This document shows, in pieces, positions 45,464 to 57,900 of a stretch of 64,000 nucleotides of DNA. The stretch spans positions 6,949,848 through 7,013,847 of the forward strand of contig CM034603.1 of the NCBI GenBank assembly GCA_020091685.1, written 5' to 3'. Both the position numbers and the translations under genes were made by a program. The stretch is from Lutjanus erythropterus (taxonomy: Eukaryota; Chordata; Actinopteri; Lutjaniformes; Lutjanidae). Numbering within the stretch: the stretch's first letter is position 1; the number at the start of each line of letters is the position of its first letter. The notes under the pieces are model-generated. The model was not told the DNA's origin. It ran no database searches and worked only from the letters and a program-made list of their open reading frames with translations.

Positions 45464-47089
45464 GTTCACTAACTCAACATTTGTATCTAAACAAGCAGAA
45501 GAACGTTTGAGTGTTTGTGTTATTGTGCATGCGTATCTCCATATTCATATCTGTATCAGGGATGGTGTCAGCCAAGCTGCGTTCAGCCATTTCACACTCC
45601 AGAAGTCTTCAGGGGGTGAAGGGAGGCGGGGTGACATACGTCCCACACTCAGTCAGCGCACGCACACACACAAATAAAACCCTGAGATTTTATCATAAAT
45701 GCCATGACAATCTGGGATTTTGTTGTGTGAACGATGTGTCAGTCACACCATAAGATAAGATAGATCATGTTGTACCTTTGTCTTGCTTTGTATTCAACAA
45801 AAAGGAAAGTAAATATGTTCCCACCCGATACACACAAATAAAAATCACTAAATGCTGTGATAACCAAAGAAAAATAGAATAAATCAAGCTTTTTCCATCT
45901 GTTCTATTCTTATTCTGTTCCCACTGGCTGCTCCTTTGTAACTAATATCCCGGACTGAGAATAACTGGTTGTCCTCACCTGCATGTTGATCCGAACGTAA
46001 AGATTTTGACTTTACAGACGAGACCCACCCTACTAAAGAAAAGCTGTAAAAATTAATACCAACACTTTAATTCCAATTTTGGGGTGAAACTTTACTCTTT
46101 ATGAAATGTTTTTGTCTGCTTTAATTTATATATTTTCTAAACTTGCTCTGTGCCAGAAAACACCCTTGGCCCAGATGAGAATTCACAACTTCAAATGATT
46201 TAAAAATGTGTTTAAAGCCTTCAAAATCTAAAACTAACAATGTCTACTGATAACATAGGTATAAAATGTGCTATCATCTTTGTTTTTCAAATATATTTTT
46301 TATGAAAATGTTGACTCTTTAAAGTTGTGTCCTAGATTTCTGTCAATTCCATTAGATTTTTTACAAAAACATGATTTAATCAGGCATAAAAAGGGTTAGC
46401 TGTACCCTAAGGACCCTTGTCTCACTTCCTGGTTTAAAAAAGGCAGGAATACTGCTCAAACACTAGTAAAACTTTCAATTTTTTGACAAATTCATGAAAT
46501 AATATTGCTCTCAGATGTGTCTCAACCATAACATATCAACTTTGTAGCCCTTCTAAATAAAAGCTAAATAAGAATTAAGAGAACTTTTAGCAACTTTAAA
46601 AAATAAAATAGATCCTCACTACATCTATGCTATGAAATGAAAAATGTAACATTTGGTCAGATTCTGTCATTCTGTCAGATTTCCTATCTGATGGAGCTGA
46701 TGTCTACATTTAATAAAAAATTTAATCACTAAGAGTTTGATCTTTTAAAATATATTTTCCAGCATAACTAAGGAGTAAAAATCAAAACCCCATCAAAATA
46801 CAGTTTTGTCCCAATTCTCAAGAATGATTGACCTACATTTTAAGCTTTGGCTGGCTAAGAAATCCAAAAGTAGTCAATAGCAAATTTAAGACCTTGAAAT
46901 CTAACTTCTTCAGAGGATTATACGAGTGCACCCAAAACTCCTCCAGTCAAATACAATCTGCACGACGCCATCTCCCCCTTTCAGATCTGAGACAAAAATT
47001 CAACCTGAAAATAGCTACCTGTCGTGCACAGCGGGCGGGCTTTAATATAAGTTGGCTAATTTGTTTGTTTCTTCCAGCAAGGTGGGAGA
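45464..47089. other. AT-rich non-coding stretch
   Basis: Long AT-rich region with no confident repeat or gene. Several frames under 102 codons lack recognisable features. Confidence 0.5.
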
Positions 47090-47640
47090 GAGTTCAGGCG
47101 CCGCCTCGGAGCCTTTCATGCCTGAGCGCCTAAATTAGAAGAGATCCGTTTTATTTATAGAGCTTCGTTTAGTGTAAATGTTAGATGTGGCGGGTTTGAT
47201 TGGGTTTAATTAGGATGCAGACGTTTGTTTTAGAGGAGCGCGGGGTAGAGGAGGGAGCCGCTGCCTCAGGTTGTACAGTGAAGTTGTAATCTGGGGCGGC
47301 AGCTGTGAGGTATTTGTGTCACTGTGTTGCACGCCGCTGTATTTCCTCTCCCCCGCTACTGTTTGTGAGCCAGATTCAGTTTTAGTAACAAGAAGAGGAG
47401 TATTTCGCCATGTGTGTGCGACTTTATCAAGGTGTGGTAAAAGTCAATTTCCAGATTGTATATAAAATCATTCTCTCTGACAGCAGTCGTTGCCAGAGGC
47501 CAAAGATAAATCCAAGTGGAGAAGAAAACGCTGCCGCTCTCAGCTGAGCGCAGGCATCCTTATTAAACCAGCAGAGGCCCACCGAGTCAATTTATCCAAA
47601 TCAATTCTGCATTCTGTGTAGCTGTAGGTAGCTGATAAAA
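47090..47640. promoter_or_regulatory. candidate conserved non-coding element
   Basis: GC-richer unique block with GCGCCTAAATTAGAAG near 47126, TTTTATTTATAGAGC near 47149 and GGGTTTAATTAGGATGC near 47201, followed by CGGGGTAGAGGAGGGAGCCG. Mixed homeodomain cores and GC-rich patches are typical of vertebrate non-coding conserved elements. Inference only. Confidence 0.35.
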
Positions 47641-48254
47641 AAAGAAGTTGTGCTCGCTTGAAAAATGCACTGTTTTCATTAATCATACCGTTTTAGCTGG
47701 GATTGGATTCTCCTGTTTTTTATGTGTAAATTAGTGTCAGTATTATTGACATTATTTGGTGCCTGTGTAAACAGGTAAGTTTTTGTTTTCAGTTTATTTT
47801 GCATTCACTGTAAACCCTTCTAGATACAGTGTAACCCCCAGCCATGTCACTGTTATATTAAACAGGGCCTGAAATGATAAAGTAAGTGAACCTGTTGATG
47901 GCATTTCCCATGCAGTTCTGTTCAGAGAATATAATAGAAATATAATAATCACAAACTTCACATGAAGCCTAGCTATTATATGTTAGCTGATGTGCTTAGA
48001 AATGCAACTGAGTAAATAAACCACAGGAGTGTGGAGGCTAATGGATGTCAGTAAAGATCTGTTAAACTCTGATGACATGTTCATGATAACTGTAGCTAAT
48101 TTACTTTTATCCAGCCTCATTTCTTCGGTTGTAACCACCGGCTTTGCACACGTGCTGCCATTTTACCACCTGTACACACTGCTGTGCCACACCACCAGGA
48201 TGCTCCAGACTTTTAGTTCATCTACAAATGTATAATCTTTACATCAGACTGAAA
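47641..48254. other. non-coding spacer
   Basis: Contains an isolated strong donor-like site ACAG|GTAAGT at about 47774. No gene recognised. Confidence 0.45.
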
Positions 48255-48330
48255 AAGAAAACTGGATGTGTATTTGCACCTAGGTGAGAGTAGTCACGCT
48301 CCAGCTATTTACACTCAGCCTCCTGAACCT
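48255..48330. repeat. short relative of the GTGCAAATAG family
   Basis: TATTTGCACCTAGGTGAGAG and AGCTATTTACACTCAGCC resemble motifs of the repeats at 21.0 and 49.1 kb. Confidence 0.4.
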
Positions 48331-49059
48331 GGCTCCACAAAAAACAAAAAAAACATAAACACTGTGTTGCATGCATGGTTGCAATGAGCCTCAACAGCTG
48401 AAGCATGCTTGCCAACCCTCCTGATTTTCCAGGGAGCCTCATGTTTTTCATTGCCCTCCCCTGGTTTCCTCTACCTACCTTGTTTTTTTTCTTTTTTTTT
48501 TTTTTTTTTTGTTACTGAAGCATTTCTTTCTAAGAGCAGCTTAATTAATTTACCTTTTGAAACAAACATTTGTAAAATAAATAATTTTCTGTGTTATTGT
48601 AATAAAAGTTGAAACTGAATTACAAGGTAAGGTTAAATGCTTCGGTCCCACTGTGTTTTCCACCTAATTTTTCAGTCTTTTGCAAGCATCTGTTTGCAAA
48701 AAAAAGTTTGTTTTTTATTATTTTGTTATTTTTATCCTTACCGAATGCAGGAAACAGAGTGTATGAAACCCCAGACTTTGGTTTCAAAGTTCTCCCTATT
48801 TTTTAAGTTTCAAGTGTGTATGGGCTGAAGGTGCATATTCAGTATTCACAAAGCTATGTTTTCTTGCTGTTTGTACAACTCAAAGTGGTCCGATGTGCAG
48901 ACTTGTTCTATGATTAGCTAATTCAACTAGTTCAGCTATAAACAGCAGCAAAGTGTGTGTAATCATGGTTGATGAATGGATCAGACACAGGACTTTCACC
49001 AAGGAGAGTGGAAGTCGTGTTAACTTTATTTTTACTTATCATCTGTTTTATTTTTTATT
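48331..49059. other. non-coding spacer with long T-run
   Basis: An interrupted poly-T at about 48482-48511. The overlapping frames at 48609-48828 have no recognisable features. Confidence 0.6.
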
Positions 49060-49850
49060 TTATTGTTTTGAGTTTTCAGTTGCTGTTTGGTCAGGTTTAG
49101 GCACCAACACTACCCGGTTAATTTAAGGAATACATCAGGATTCGTCTCTGCCCCGGTACATTATATACAGGCCATAAATGGTAACACTGGCCATTCCAAG
49201 TGCAAATAGTGTCGTTGGTTATAGTCAGACACAAGACAATTCAAAGTGCTTTACAGGCGCATACAAATACATTAAAATAAAATGTTAAAAGAACATCATA
49301 GCTATAGACTCCTGGGTACTTGACTCCACCATGTTATATACACCTGGGTGTAAATAGCCACATTGGCTATTGTACCCTGGATGCAAATAGTATCTGCCAA
49401 GCATCATTTTCTTAGAAGGATATGTATTTTACTATAGTGGTACTGTAGCTTCTCCTGGGTATTAATTTAAAATCAAACTGACTTATTATTTTCTGTTTTT
49501 TTTTTTTTTTTCATTATTATTATTATTATTTTCAGTTTTCAGTCTGAGTTTAGTTCAGTTTACTACTTGGTTAGGTTTAGGAAAAGATGCTAACTTCTCT
49601 CTATATAGCCAGGTTTAAATATCGACAGTGGCTATTCCACCCCGAGTGCAAATAGCGTCGTTGGCTATAGACACATGGGTGCTTGTCTCTGCTGTGCTAT
49701 ATATACTCAGTTGTAAATAGACACATTGGCTTTTCTACCACAGGTGCAAATACAGTAGTAGCTACCAAAAAAAAAAAAAATCTCAGAACAAAATTAAACA
49801 TACATTTTACTCCAGTGGTGCTGTAGCTTCTCTTGGGTATTAATTTACAT
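49060..49850. repeat. GTGCAAATAG / GTAAATAGCCACATTGG repeat, two tandem diverged copies
   Basis: Copy 1 (about 49060-49450) and copy 2 (about 49500-49850) share, in order, a TTTTCAGT start, GGT(T/C)AGGTTTAGG, GGC(C/T)ATTCCA, GTGCAAATAG(T/C)GTCGTTGG, CTATAGAC, GTAAATAG(C/A)CACATTGGC, GTGCAAAT-like sequence and GGTATTAATTTA. A (TTA)n tract lies at 49513-49531 and an A-run at about 49768-49781. Related copies lie at 21.0 kb and, reversed, near 55.95 kb. Confidence 0.7.
49225..49302. mobile_element. 78-bp nested insertion with TATAG direct repeats
   Basis: A segment containing AAGACAATTCAAAGTGCTTT and ACATTAAAATAAAATG interrupts copy 1 of the surrounding repeat. Copy 2 reads straight across the site. 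TATAG flanks it at 49220-49224 and 49303-49307. The inserted text resembles the CAATTCAAAGTGCTTTACA segment of the family represented at 26.6 kb. Confidence 0.6.
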
Positions 49851-50219
49851 TATTCAGATGCTAAAATGTTACTATAATGACAGTTATTAGAGTATTATAA
49901 GGTTACAGAATGCTACATTAAGTGGGAGCACTTTCTGACTCTTAGACTGCAGTTGAGTTGCAGAGGCTAAGTAGTCTGAACTGACTGTAGGCCTATTCTT
50001 TAGAGGAGATGACAGCAGACAGTTGATCTGCGCTGCCTAATAGCTGAGATCACATTAAATAAAGTGCTAATTTATTCAGTGCGCATAGCATCGCCATAAA
50101 CGCACCATGGGACTATATGTGCGTTCTCTGTCCTCCTTCTTCTCCATCTCGATCTTTATCTTTATTTCTGTCAGTCTCTGTCCTTCCACCTCTCTGTCCG
50201 TCTCTCTCTCTCTCTCTGT
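49851..50219. other. non-coding spacer
   Basis: Ends in a CTCTCTCTCTCT tract at about 50202-50217. Nothing else recognised. Confidence 0.5.
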
Positions 50220-50410
50220 ACTGTAATGGAAAAAGTGATTAGCACACTTAAACGGCATGAGAGACACCCAGAGCCTTTGGGTGAATTGTTTCGCCATAAT
50301 TTCTTTGTTAATTGCTTCTCTGGGGAGGCATGAGAGTAAAGGAAGCCCCGGGGTAACTAAGTCTGCCACATTTACACACTGGCCTGCTTTTGGGAGACAC
50401 TCACTCCCTC
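50220..50410. promoter_or_regulatory. candidate conserved non-coding element
   Basis: AAAAGTGATTAGCACACTTA, CGCCATAATTTCTTTGTTAA and TTGCTTCTCTGGGGAGGCAT form a non-repetitive block between two simple-sequence tracts, with homeodomain and Sox-like (TTTGTT) cores. Inferred, not tested. Confidence 0.35.
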
Positions 50411-50730
50411 TATTCATATCACTCCTCCTCCTCCTCCCCCTTCCTATTAACTTGTGGCTTCCTCCTCATTTTTTGTTCCGGTGTAGAAACCTGCCTGTGT
50501 TTCCCCTTTTACCCTTTCCTCCCCTTTTCCATTCTCACCTTTCCTCTCATCTGTGCATCACTTCTGTCTCACACTTTCCATTCTAACCTCCCTTTCTTTC
50601 AAATCCTTCCTTCTTTCATTTCTATTCGTACGGCGATTCCTCACTGTCTCCCCTCTTCCTCTCTTTGTGTTCTCATCCACCTTCCTCCCTACTTTGTTAT
50701 TCCAGCGGTCTTCGCCACTAGTAGTTCTTC
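50411..50730. repeat. pyrimidine-rich block
   Basis: CTCCTCCTCC, CCTTTCCTCC and TCTTCCTCTC motifs over about 300 bp. The overlapping + frames of 82-177 codons here are low-complexity artefacts. Confidence 0.7.
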
Positions 50731-52390
50731 ATCCCACCTTGACAGCAAAATGTACATTAAAGCACAGCCACATCCTCGCATCGCTGATTTATGGCACTTG
50801 ACAGATAAAGTATCTTTAGGCACGCAAGACAGCCATCATGAAGGGAATGAAACGCCGCGAGGTGGCAGGCTTCATTTCTGCCTTTTCCCCGTGGTGAATT
50901 ATGCACGTTGTTGCCCAGACTGAAGGAAAATGGAAGTTTGAAACATAAAGAACGCTTGCTTTATCTGATCCACTTTGATGCGTCTGCTTGAACACTTTAA
51001 GGCTCTCTTTTAAGTGCACCGCTCTGACATGTAAATCAATCGCACTAAGCTCCAACACATGTAATAATTTGTCTATCTTGAGTTACAAGCGTTGTCTTTG
51101 GACCAACCCTCAACAGTTTAATATGCATGATTGGGATTTTGAGATCTGATTAATTCCCTCTTAAAGCTTCAGCTAAACATAAGAGAAGAGAAGCACCAGC
51201 CAGTGGGGGCCCTCAGATTTTATTCCGTTTCTTCTCTTATGTTGCTCTAAAGTCACAAGAGTAAGAACATAAGAACGTTCTAGCCCTGACCTTTGCCCTT
51301 GTTAATTTTGTTTGCAGATAATTTACTGTTTTTCAACTGTAACCTTGTTATGCACTCATTATGGGTCTCTCTGGTTAGCGGCATTGGCTAATTGACTTTA
51401 ATGTGATCCAGTAAAATGAATTTGGTCATTAAAAAAAAAAAAAGAAAGAAAGGAATGAGACTCATGGCCAGTCACCCGCACATTTCTCATTATTCACACT
51501 GTTAGAGCCTTCATTTTGCTTCAGTTATTTTTTTCCTTGTTACTTACTGTGTTTGTTTCTTTGTTTTATGTGTAATGTTTATAATTTGGAATTTGCTAAT
51601 ATAAAAACAGAAACTGCAGTGATGAGACTGTCCTCACCAAAAAAAAAAAAATCAAATTGACATTAGAAGAATGGCTTGTGCACGTTTGCAGTATAGTTTA
51701 GTGAACAGCTATCAGTAAACTAAGTGTAAACCCACCGCTTTGTGGACTACCATTTTGATGCCTTGAGTTTGGCGTTATGGCCATGGCCATCTTAGTATTT
51801 GGAGCCAGAAATAACCACACCTTGACAAGCGCAGGCACATCTCTGTCGTGACTGGAGCATGTGAGAACCCTTATATATGCCTTCGTAGTGACTTTTCAGT
51901 CACAAGGTAGTCACATTATAAAGCATACTGTGCTTTATTGTCTATTTAACTCTAAATGAGATCAAAATTTACAAAATGAGTATCATGATATATTAAAAAA
52001 AAGACTTGAAACTAGCAATTGAAACCATTAAATTAGGAAAGTGTTTACTGAGGTCACAAATCAAATGAGAATAGACTTCCATACAATCTGACTGTCCAGT
52101 ATTTGGAAAGAATTCAGGTTTACAGCTGTATGAATAGAGCCACAAGCAAATGTTTTATTGTGTTGTCTTCCCTCACCTATACATGCTTTCCCAGCCACAC
52201 AGATCATTCAGTGGTTGAATTGCTCAGGGATCTGAAAAATGCCACAGTGCGGTCCGTGCAATCATATGTGGTGAAACCACTGGAGCCCTGTTTCTTGATG
52301 CGTTAAAGAAACAAGGAGAACAATGGATAATTTCAGTGGAACTTCAGCTGCCATCATCACAGAGGACAAAAACCAGTCACAATCCACTTA
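50731..52390. other. mostly unique non-coding stretch
   Basis: No gene. 50930-51420 is repeat-free with GTAAATCAATCGCAC near 51030 and ATTGGCTAATTGACTTTAAT near 51384, so it may hold further regulatory sequence. An A-run sits at about 51431-51443. Confidence 0.45.
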
Positions 52391-52824
52391 AGCTGTGTTT
52401 CCATCCAAATGTATTACAGATTTTAACCAAATTTCATGTAAATCTGCAAAACAAAATGTGAATGAATCCTTTTTTTTCATTGTTGTCATTGTTTTTCCAT
52501 TTTCCATTCTCCATTCAGAAAACCATTATACCATTGCAGAATAAGAGGACGCAACAAGATCACAAGAGCACCAGCCAAACCTAAAGTTGTATATATATAT
52601 AGAGCTATGGGAGCAATGTGGAGACTGTCAGAGCGGAAACATCTGATCAGAAATGTGAGTTAAATGTTTGCTACATCAGAACTTATTTGGAAAAAGTACA
52701 AGAAAAACACTTCAAGCGAGCATAAAAACATTTTTGTGAAATTGAAGAAATTTTTCCATCAAACTTTCCTGATGCGATAATTCAGAATACGCATAAAAAA
52801 AAATATGTAGATGGACACATTAAC
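52391..52824. mobile_element. GTGTTTCCATC-type MITE
   Basis: The left end AGCTGTGTTTCCATCCAAAT and right end TATGTAGATGGACACATTAA are imperfect inverted repeats. Inner arms (GCGATAATTCAGAATACGCA, TAAAAAAAAAT) resemble teleost elements rich in TTTTTATGCGCA. A (TA)n tract lies near 52590. No coding capacity. Confidence 0.55.
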
Positions 52825-52849
52825 ACTGTTTCAACATCTGGCAAAAGTA

Positions 52850-53680
52850 TGCTTTAAGCACTCAGATGTTTCTAAGATGCATAAAGGGGCTAAATGTAAA
52901 TGGTGTCTTAGGGAGAGGTATAACACACCATTCTATTTGAAGGGGAAAATCCCACTGACAGTCAACTTTATTTTCTTTTCAGTCTTTGATTAAACTATAG
53001 CAAACTTAAAGATCTACAAAGTAGATGAGGTCTGTCTAGTTGTCATGTAAAACAATCCCAAAGTGTTTAGCGTGGACGAGTCGGTAGTGGTGGAAACAGC
53101 TCCACAGATAAATCCGTCATTCCATAAAGTCTCTTGACAGGACTGACTGGATGAGCTGAGACCTCCTGGAAGACAGGCAGGTGTCAGAAGACACTTTCCA
53201 GCTGCTAATACTGTTTGGACAGATCAGCGGGTGGCAATCGAGATGGGAGGCTGTCAGAATTTTTACCCTGTTTGATGGAAGATATTCCCACCTTTAGAGT
53301 CTACCAATTAGTTTTGACTCTGGCTGAACTGAATGGCTTCATTCTGCTTTCAAATGGTTATAAATGTACGGAGGCAAATTTGGACAGCTGTGACTGACCA
53401 TGAAGAGGAAAGAGTTCTATAAATTCCATTTAGTATTTTTCTAAAGCTTTGTGAAATCTCATATCCCTGAAGTTTCATGAGTCACTTACTTGTAAGGGTA
53501 CATACTGCACAACGTTTCAAGGGTTGACAAGGCAGGCTGTCGGAGAGCGCTAGAGATGTAACAGCACTTGGTCTTGGCACGGCCTCACCTTGCCTTGGTC
53601 TTGGTCTTGACTTGGTTTCAACCCTTTAGAGTCTTGGTCATGATTTGCTCTCAGTTTTAGGTGGTCTTTATTCCAACACT
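52850..53680. repeat. tandem ~740-bp unit, copy 1 of 3
   Basis: Shares with copies 2 and 3, in order: CAGATGTTTCTAAGATGCAT, AAAGTGTTTAG, GACAGGCAGGTGTCAGAAGA, CTAATACTGTTTGGACAGAT, AATTAGTTTTGACTCTGGCT, GGTACATACTGCAC, AGAGATGTAACAGCACTTGG and CCTTGGTCTTGGTCTTGACT. About 90 bp longer than copy 2, mainly near 52920-53005. The 60-codon frame at 53215-53397 is not conserved as a frame. Confidence 0.88.
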
Positions 53681-54420
53681 GTCTCAAGCATTCAAATGTT
53701 TCTCAAGTACATAAAGGGACATACTGTGAATGGTGTATTAAGGAGAAGGCTGACTTAGTTTTGCTTAGTTCTCATGGAAAAACACTCACAAAGTGTTTAG
53801 TTTGGAGGACTTGGCAGTGTTGGTGGAAAAGGAGTTCATTTGTGTATAATATATATAGCAATGGAAAATGAAATGGCAAAGATAAATCAGTGACTTCATG
53901 AACTCTCTTGAGAACTGACTGGATGACAGACAGGTGTCAGAAGACACTTTGTAGCTGCTGATACTGTTTGGACAGATCAACAGGGTGACGATTAGGATAG
54001 TATTATTATTATTATATTAGGACAATCAGTTCTGATTCTGATGTTACTGAACTGCTTTGTTTTTTAAATGATTGTCAAATGGTTACAAATGTATTGAAGC
54101 AAATGGCAAATTTGGACAGATGTGACTGAGAGAAATGAGTTAGTATTTTTCTAAAGGTTTGTGAAGGTCCAAATCCCTGAAGTTCCATGATTCACTTCCT
54201 TGTAAGGGTACATACTGCACGTCATTTAAAGGGTTGACACTACAGGATGTCAGAGAATGCTAGAGATGTGACCGTACTTCGTCTTGACTCAGTCTTCCCC
54301 TGCCTTGGCCTTGGTCTTGCTGTGGTCTGAACCCCTCAAAGTCTTCATCTTGTCTTGGTTTTGATACGATCTAATCTTAGTCCTGACTTGGCCTCAGATA
54401 AGGTGGTCTTGATTACAATG
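53681..54420. repeat. tandem ~740-bp unit, copy 2 of 3
   Basis: Begins GTCTCAAGCATTCAAATGTT and carries the same ordered blocks as copy 1. It includes GACAGACAGGTGTCAGAAGA, a small (ATT)n tract at about 54001-54016 and the TTGGCCTTGGTCTTG block near 54308. Confidence 0.88.
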
Positions 54421-54990
54421 CTGTCTCAATCTCTCAGATGTTTCTAAGATGCAAAAAGGGACTTGGTGTAGGTAGTGTCTGATGGAAAAGGGTAACTTTG
54501 GTTTGCTTGGTTGTCAATCAGACAGTTTTCATTTTGGAGGACTTGTGGTGGTGGATACAGAGTTTGTTGTTGCTCATTAGATATAAAAAATCATGGGGTC
54601 AAGTCAATGAGCTGACCTTCTGGAAGACAGGTAGGTGTCGGAGGACACTTTCCAGCTGCTAATGCTGTTCGGACAGATCAGTGGGTGGGAATCGGGATAG
54701 GAGGCAGTGAGGATTTCTCCCCTATTTGGTGGAAGACCTTCCCACCTTTACAGTCTACGAATTAGTTTTGACTCTGACTGAACACTTGGCTTTCAAATTG
54801 TTGAAAATTGTACAGAGGCAAATGACAAATGTGGACAAATGTGACTGACTATGCAGAGAAAAGAGTTATGTAAATTTCATTTCGTCTTTTTCCATTTGAA
54901 GTCCCAAATCCCTTAAGTTCCATAATTCACTTACTTGTTCATGTACGTACTGCACGTCATTTCAAAGGTTGACGTGGCAGGATGTTGGAG
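54421..54990. repeat. tandem ~740-bp unit, copy 3 of 3 (truncated)
   Basis: Begins CTGTCTCAATCTCTCAGATG, carries GACAGGTAGGTGTCGGAGGA, CTAATGCTGTTCGGACAGAT and ACGTACTGCACGTCATTTCA, then stops before the GGTCTTGGTCTTG block. The last unit is therefore about 170 bp shorter at its 3-prime side. Confidence 0.85.
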
Positions 54991-57900
54991 GAAAATTCTA
55001 ATCAAATGGTCTCCACATGAAATCCACTAAATGTTACAGAAGTTAGAGAATGGCGTATAAATTGGAAATTATAGAACTGCTAAAATGACCTTCCCTTTAG
55101 AAATAGTGTTGGTGCACCTTTGAGTCAGCCAATTACCCTTCAGTGGCTCTGTCCAGTGGTAAAAGATGGGGGCTGTAATGGTGAGCTCCCACCTGTGAAT
55201 GAGTGTGAATAGCGGCTCTGTTGAAACACAGCAAGGGGGGCTCAGTCAAACTTCCCCGAGCAGATGAAAGGTTAAATCTGAACATTTTTCCCCGAGTATC
55301 CTGTCCTCTAAAAATCTGTTCAGCATTTAATACATGAGTGGGCAGCATGGGGATTCTTTTTGACACCGTTGGGCGTTAGTCAATTTTCACACTTGAAAAG
55401 GTCTGGAACAAAAAGCGTGAACCGTGGGGTTGAAGGAGACCGGCATCGCTCCCACTGATGGAAATCCCCAGGAATGAGTTGTCAGAACTGTTAGCTCTGG
55501 CATTTATAAAAGAAGCCATGTATGCAAAATGACAGGGTTGCTGTGGTGATAACCTTCCATGGTCGCTTCATTTCCAAAGTAAATTCTAATACGTTCAAAT
55601 CAAGGACCTTTTAATTATGCAGTTATGTACACATCAAATAGGTGACCTTTGCTGAGCTTAACTGTTGTTTGGTTAGATGACAGTGACCTTTACTGGTTAC
55701 AGAGGGAGAAAGCTTGTATGTAGCTGAGGGAAAAGACTGAGCATTCACAGTCACACATGTTTAGTGTTTAATACTGAGATTTTAATAAAAACTGCCTCTG
55801 AAATGCTGAGGGAAAAACACTCACATCAAACATCTCACATCTGCCTCCCTGCACGCACACCCAAAGCAACACCATTTGCATATATTGACTCATTTTCTAC
55901 TCTACTGTAAATATAGTGTCAGGCCAATAGTACACAGCACTAAAATAGTGTTGATCTTTTCCTAAACCAAACCAAGAAGTTTCAGTGCCAAACCTACCAA
56001 AACCGCTGCCATTTCACAACATTAACCCCCAACTCATTCACACACAGACTGTTACCACCCTTTATCATCTGATCTGACGTGGTCAGAAAGTCCTTTTTCA
56101 CACGTCATTAGCGTTAAAATAATGGGTTAGATTTCAAGCACTAAAAATACTTGTTTAGGTTTAGCATAAGACGATGTTTGGGGTTGGTGACTTTCATCAA
56201 ATGCCAAAGTCACATGACCTTCATAAATCATGTGCCACTGAAGGGACTCACAGAAGTCACGTGACTTTCATGTTGTGTCACGTTATGTGCTGCGCGACTT
56301 TTCATCGTGTTTTGGCTTCAAACAGGAGACAAACCCCGGTGTCCTGGGTGAAAGTCCTGTGTTTGTTTGAGCTGTCCGTCCACCCTACCTCCTCCTCGTG
56401 TGTACTTTCTCCCCCTTTAAACTATGTCAACAGCCCCAGATGTCTAACCGCCATGAACTGGTTTACATTAAGTCACATGAAAAGCCTTGTGTGTCAGTTT
56501 CAGCTGCAAACGGCTGCTGTCCGCATCTGTATGAGTCCCTGAAGGGTGGTGATATTTCATCAGTATCTGATGTTGGTTAAAGTCTGACCCGATGTTTTGT
56601 CAAATAATTGATTAACAGTTTCAGCCTAAACAAATGTGGTTACTGCGGTTGTCCCTGCTCACAATTTTCCTCTGCCTTACCTCTAAATGAAGTGTTTTGG
56701 ATCATCTGGCTAACCTGCTGATTTTCTAACAGATTCCAGATATCAGCAATTTGTAGTCATTTTGAAGAATATAAGAATGCTATCATAGCCAAAGGAAGTG
56801 ATCTAACCAATCAAATAAGACTCAGGTTGGACTGATCTGGAGTCATCCTCAAAGAAGATTCTTTTCTAAAGAGACAGGATGGATACATTTGTCCCTTAAA
56901 CATCTACTTTGGATTTACAGACTGACTTCCACTCACTTCATTTCTCCTGATAAAACCTTACCAAAGGTAACTGCGAAACGTTTACCCTCCATTTACTTAA
57001 GTATAGCCCCAAAACATTCAGTACACCCCGATGCAGGAAAATCAATGTGCTGCTGCTCTCCTGTTTGTTTTTCTGATATAAGCACAAAATATGGTGGCGG
57101 TCAGAAAACACTGGGGGGGAGAATAACAACCAAGTCCTGGTTGTTACAAACAGCACATTTAGCAAGCATGCCCCATTTGATGGAGCAATTATTTCAAACA
57201 ATAAAATCAATTATCGCAAACAATAAAATCATCCCTCTCCGTTAGCAGTCTGGGACAACAACTGGTATCCATCTGCTGTTTGGACACACCCTGTAATAGC
57301 TGGTGCCATCCTCTCACCTACCGCTGCCCTGCTCTCTGTCTGACTGCACTTTGGTGGTTGGTGCCCTCCCTGCATGACCCAAATAACAAAGCTTTTATCA
57401 CCCTCCTGGTTAACCTTTTGATGATCTCTCATACACCCAGAGGCTTATCTCTGAGCCCCAGAGGTACTGTCTGTCCCAGACTACCACTGAGGTGTCATTA
57501 CTGTGGGCACAAACTGTAACACATACTGCCCATTTTGCTTAATCACTCAGGGCAGACTTGAATCAACGCCTGCTGTAGGTTTATTTATTAACAGGTTTGC
57601 CATTTTGAAATATGACACCGCAGCAAGCATCAAAACAGTCTGCAAAACGCTCTATATTTAGTCTCATATACTGTATCAGATTGTTTTTAAAAACTAATTA
57701 CATACATGCTCAAAACCTTCTTGAGTTTCTGCAGTTGGCTGTAGCCGAACTACAGAACTGAACACATCTAGTCACCCAAAATGAGCAAATATGTCTGTCA
57801 TTGGCTTTTGCTTCTAGGAGCAGTAGGGAGGAGGGTTTTATGAGAGGGTCCCCCCTGGTTGTTGGTCTCGTTCACGCATGCAAGAGCCAGCCGTACTCAG

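Noticed and set aside
50390..50923. 177-codon plus-strand frame
   Set aside because: Mostly pyrimidine-tract translation, with overlapping frames of similar quality in other phases.
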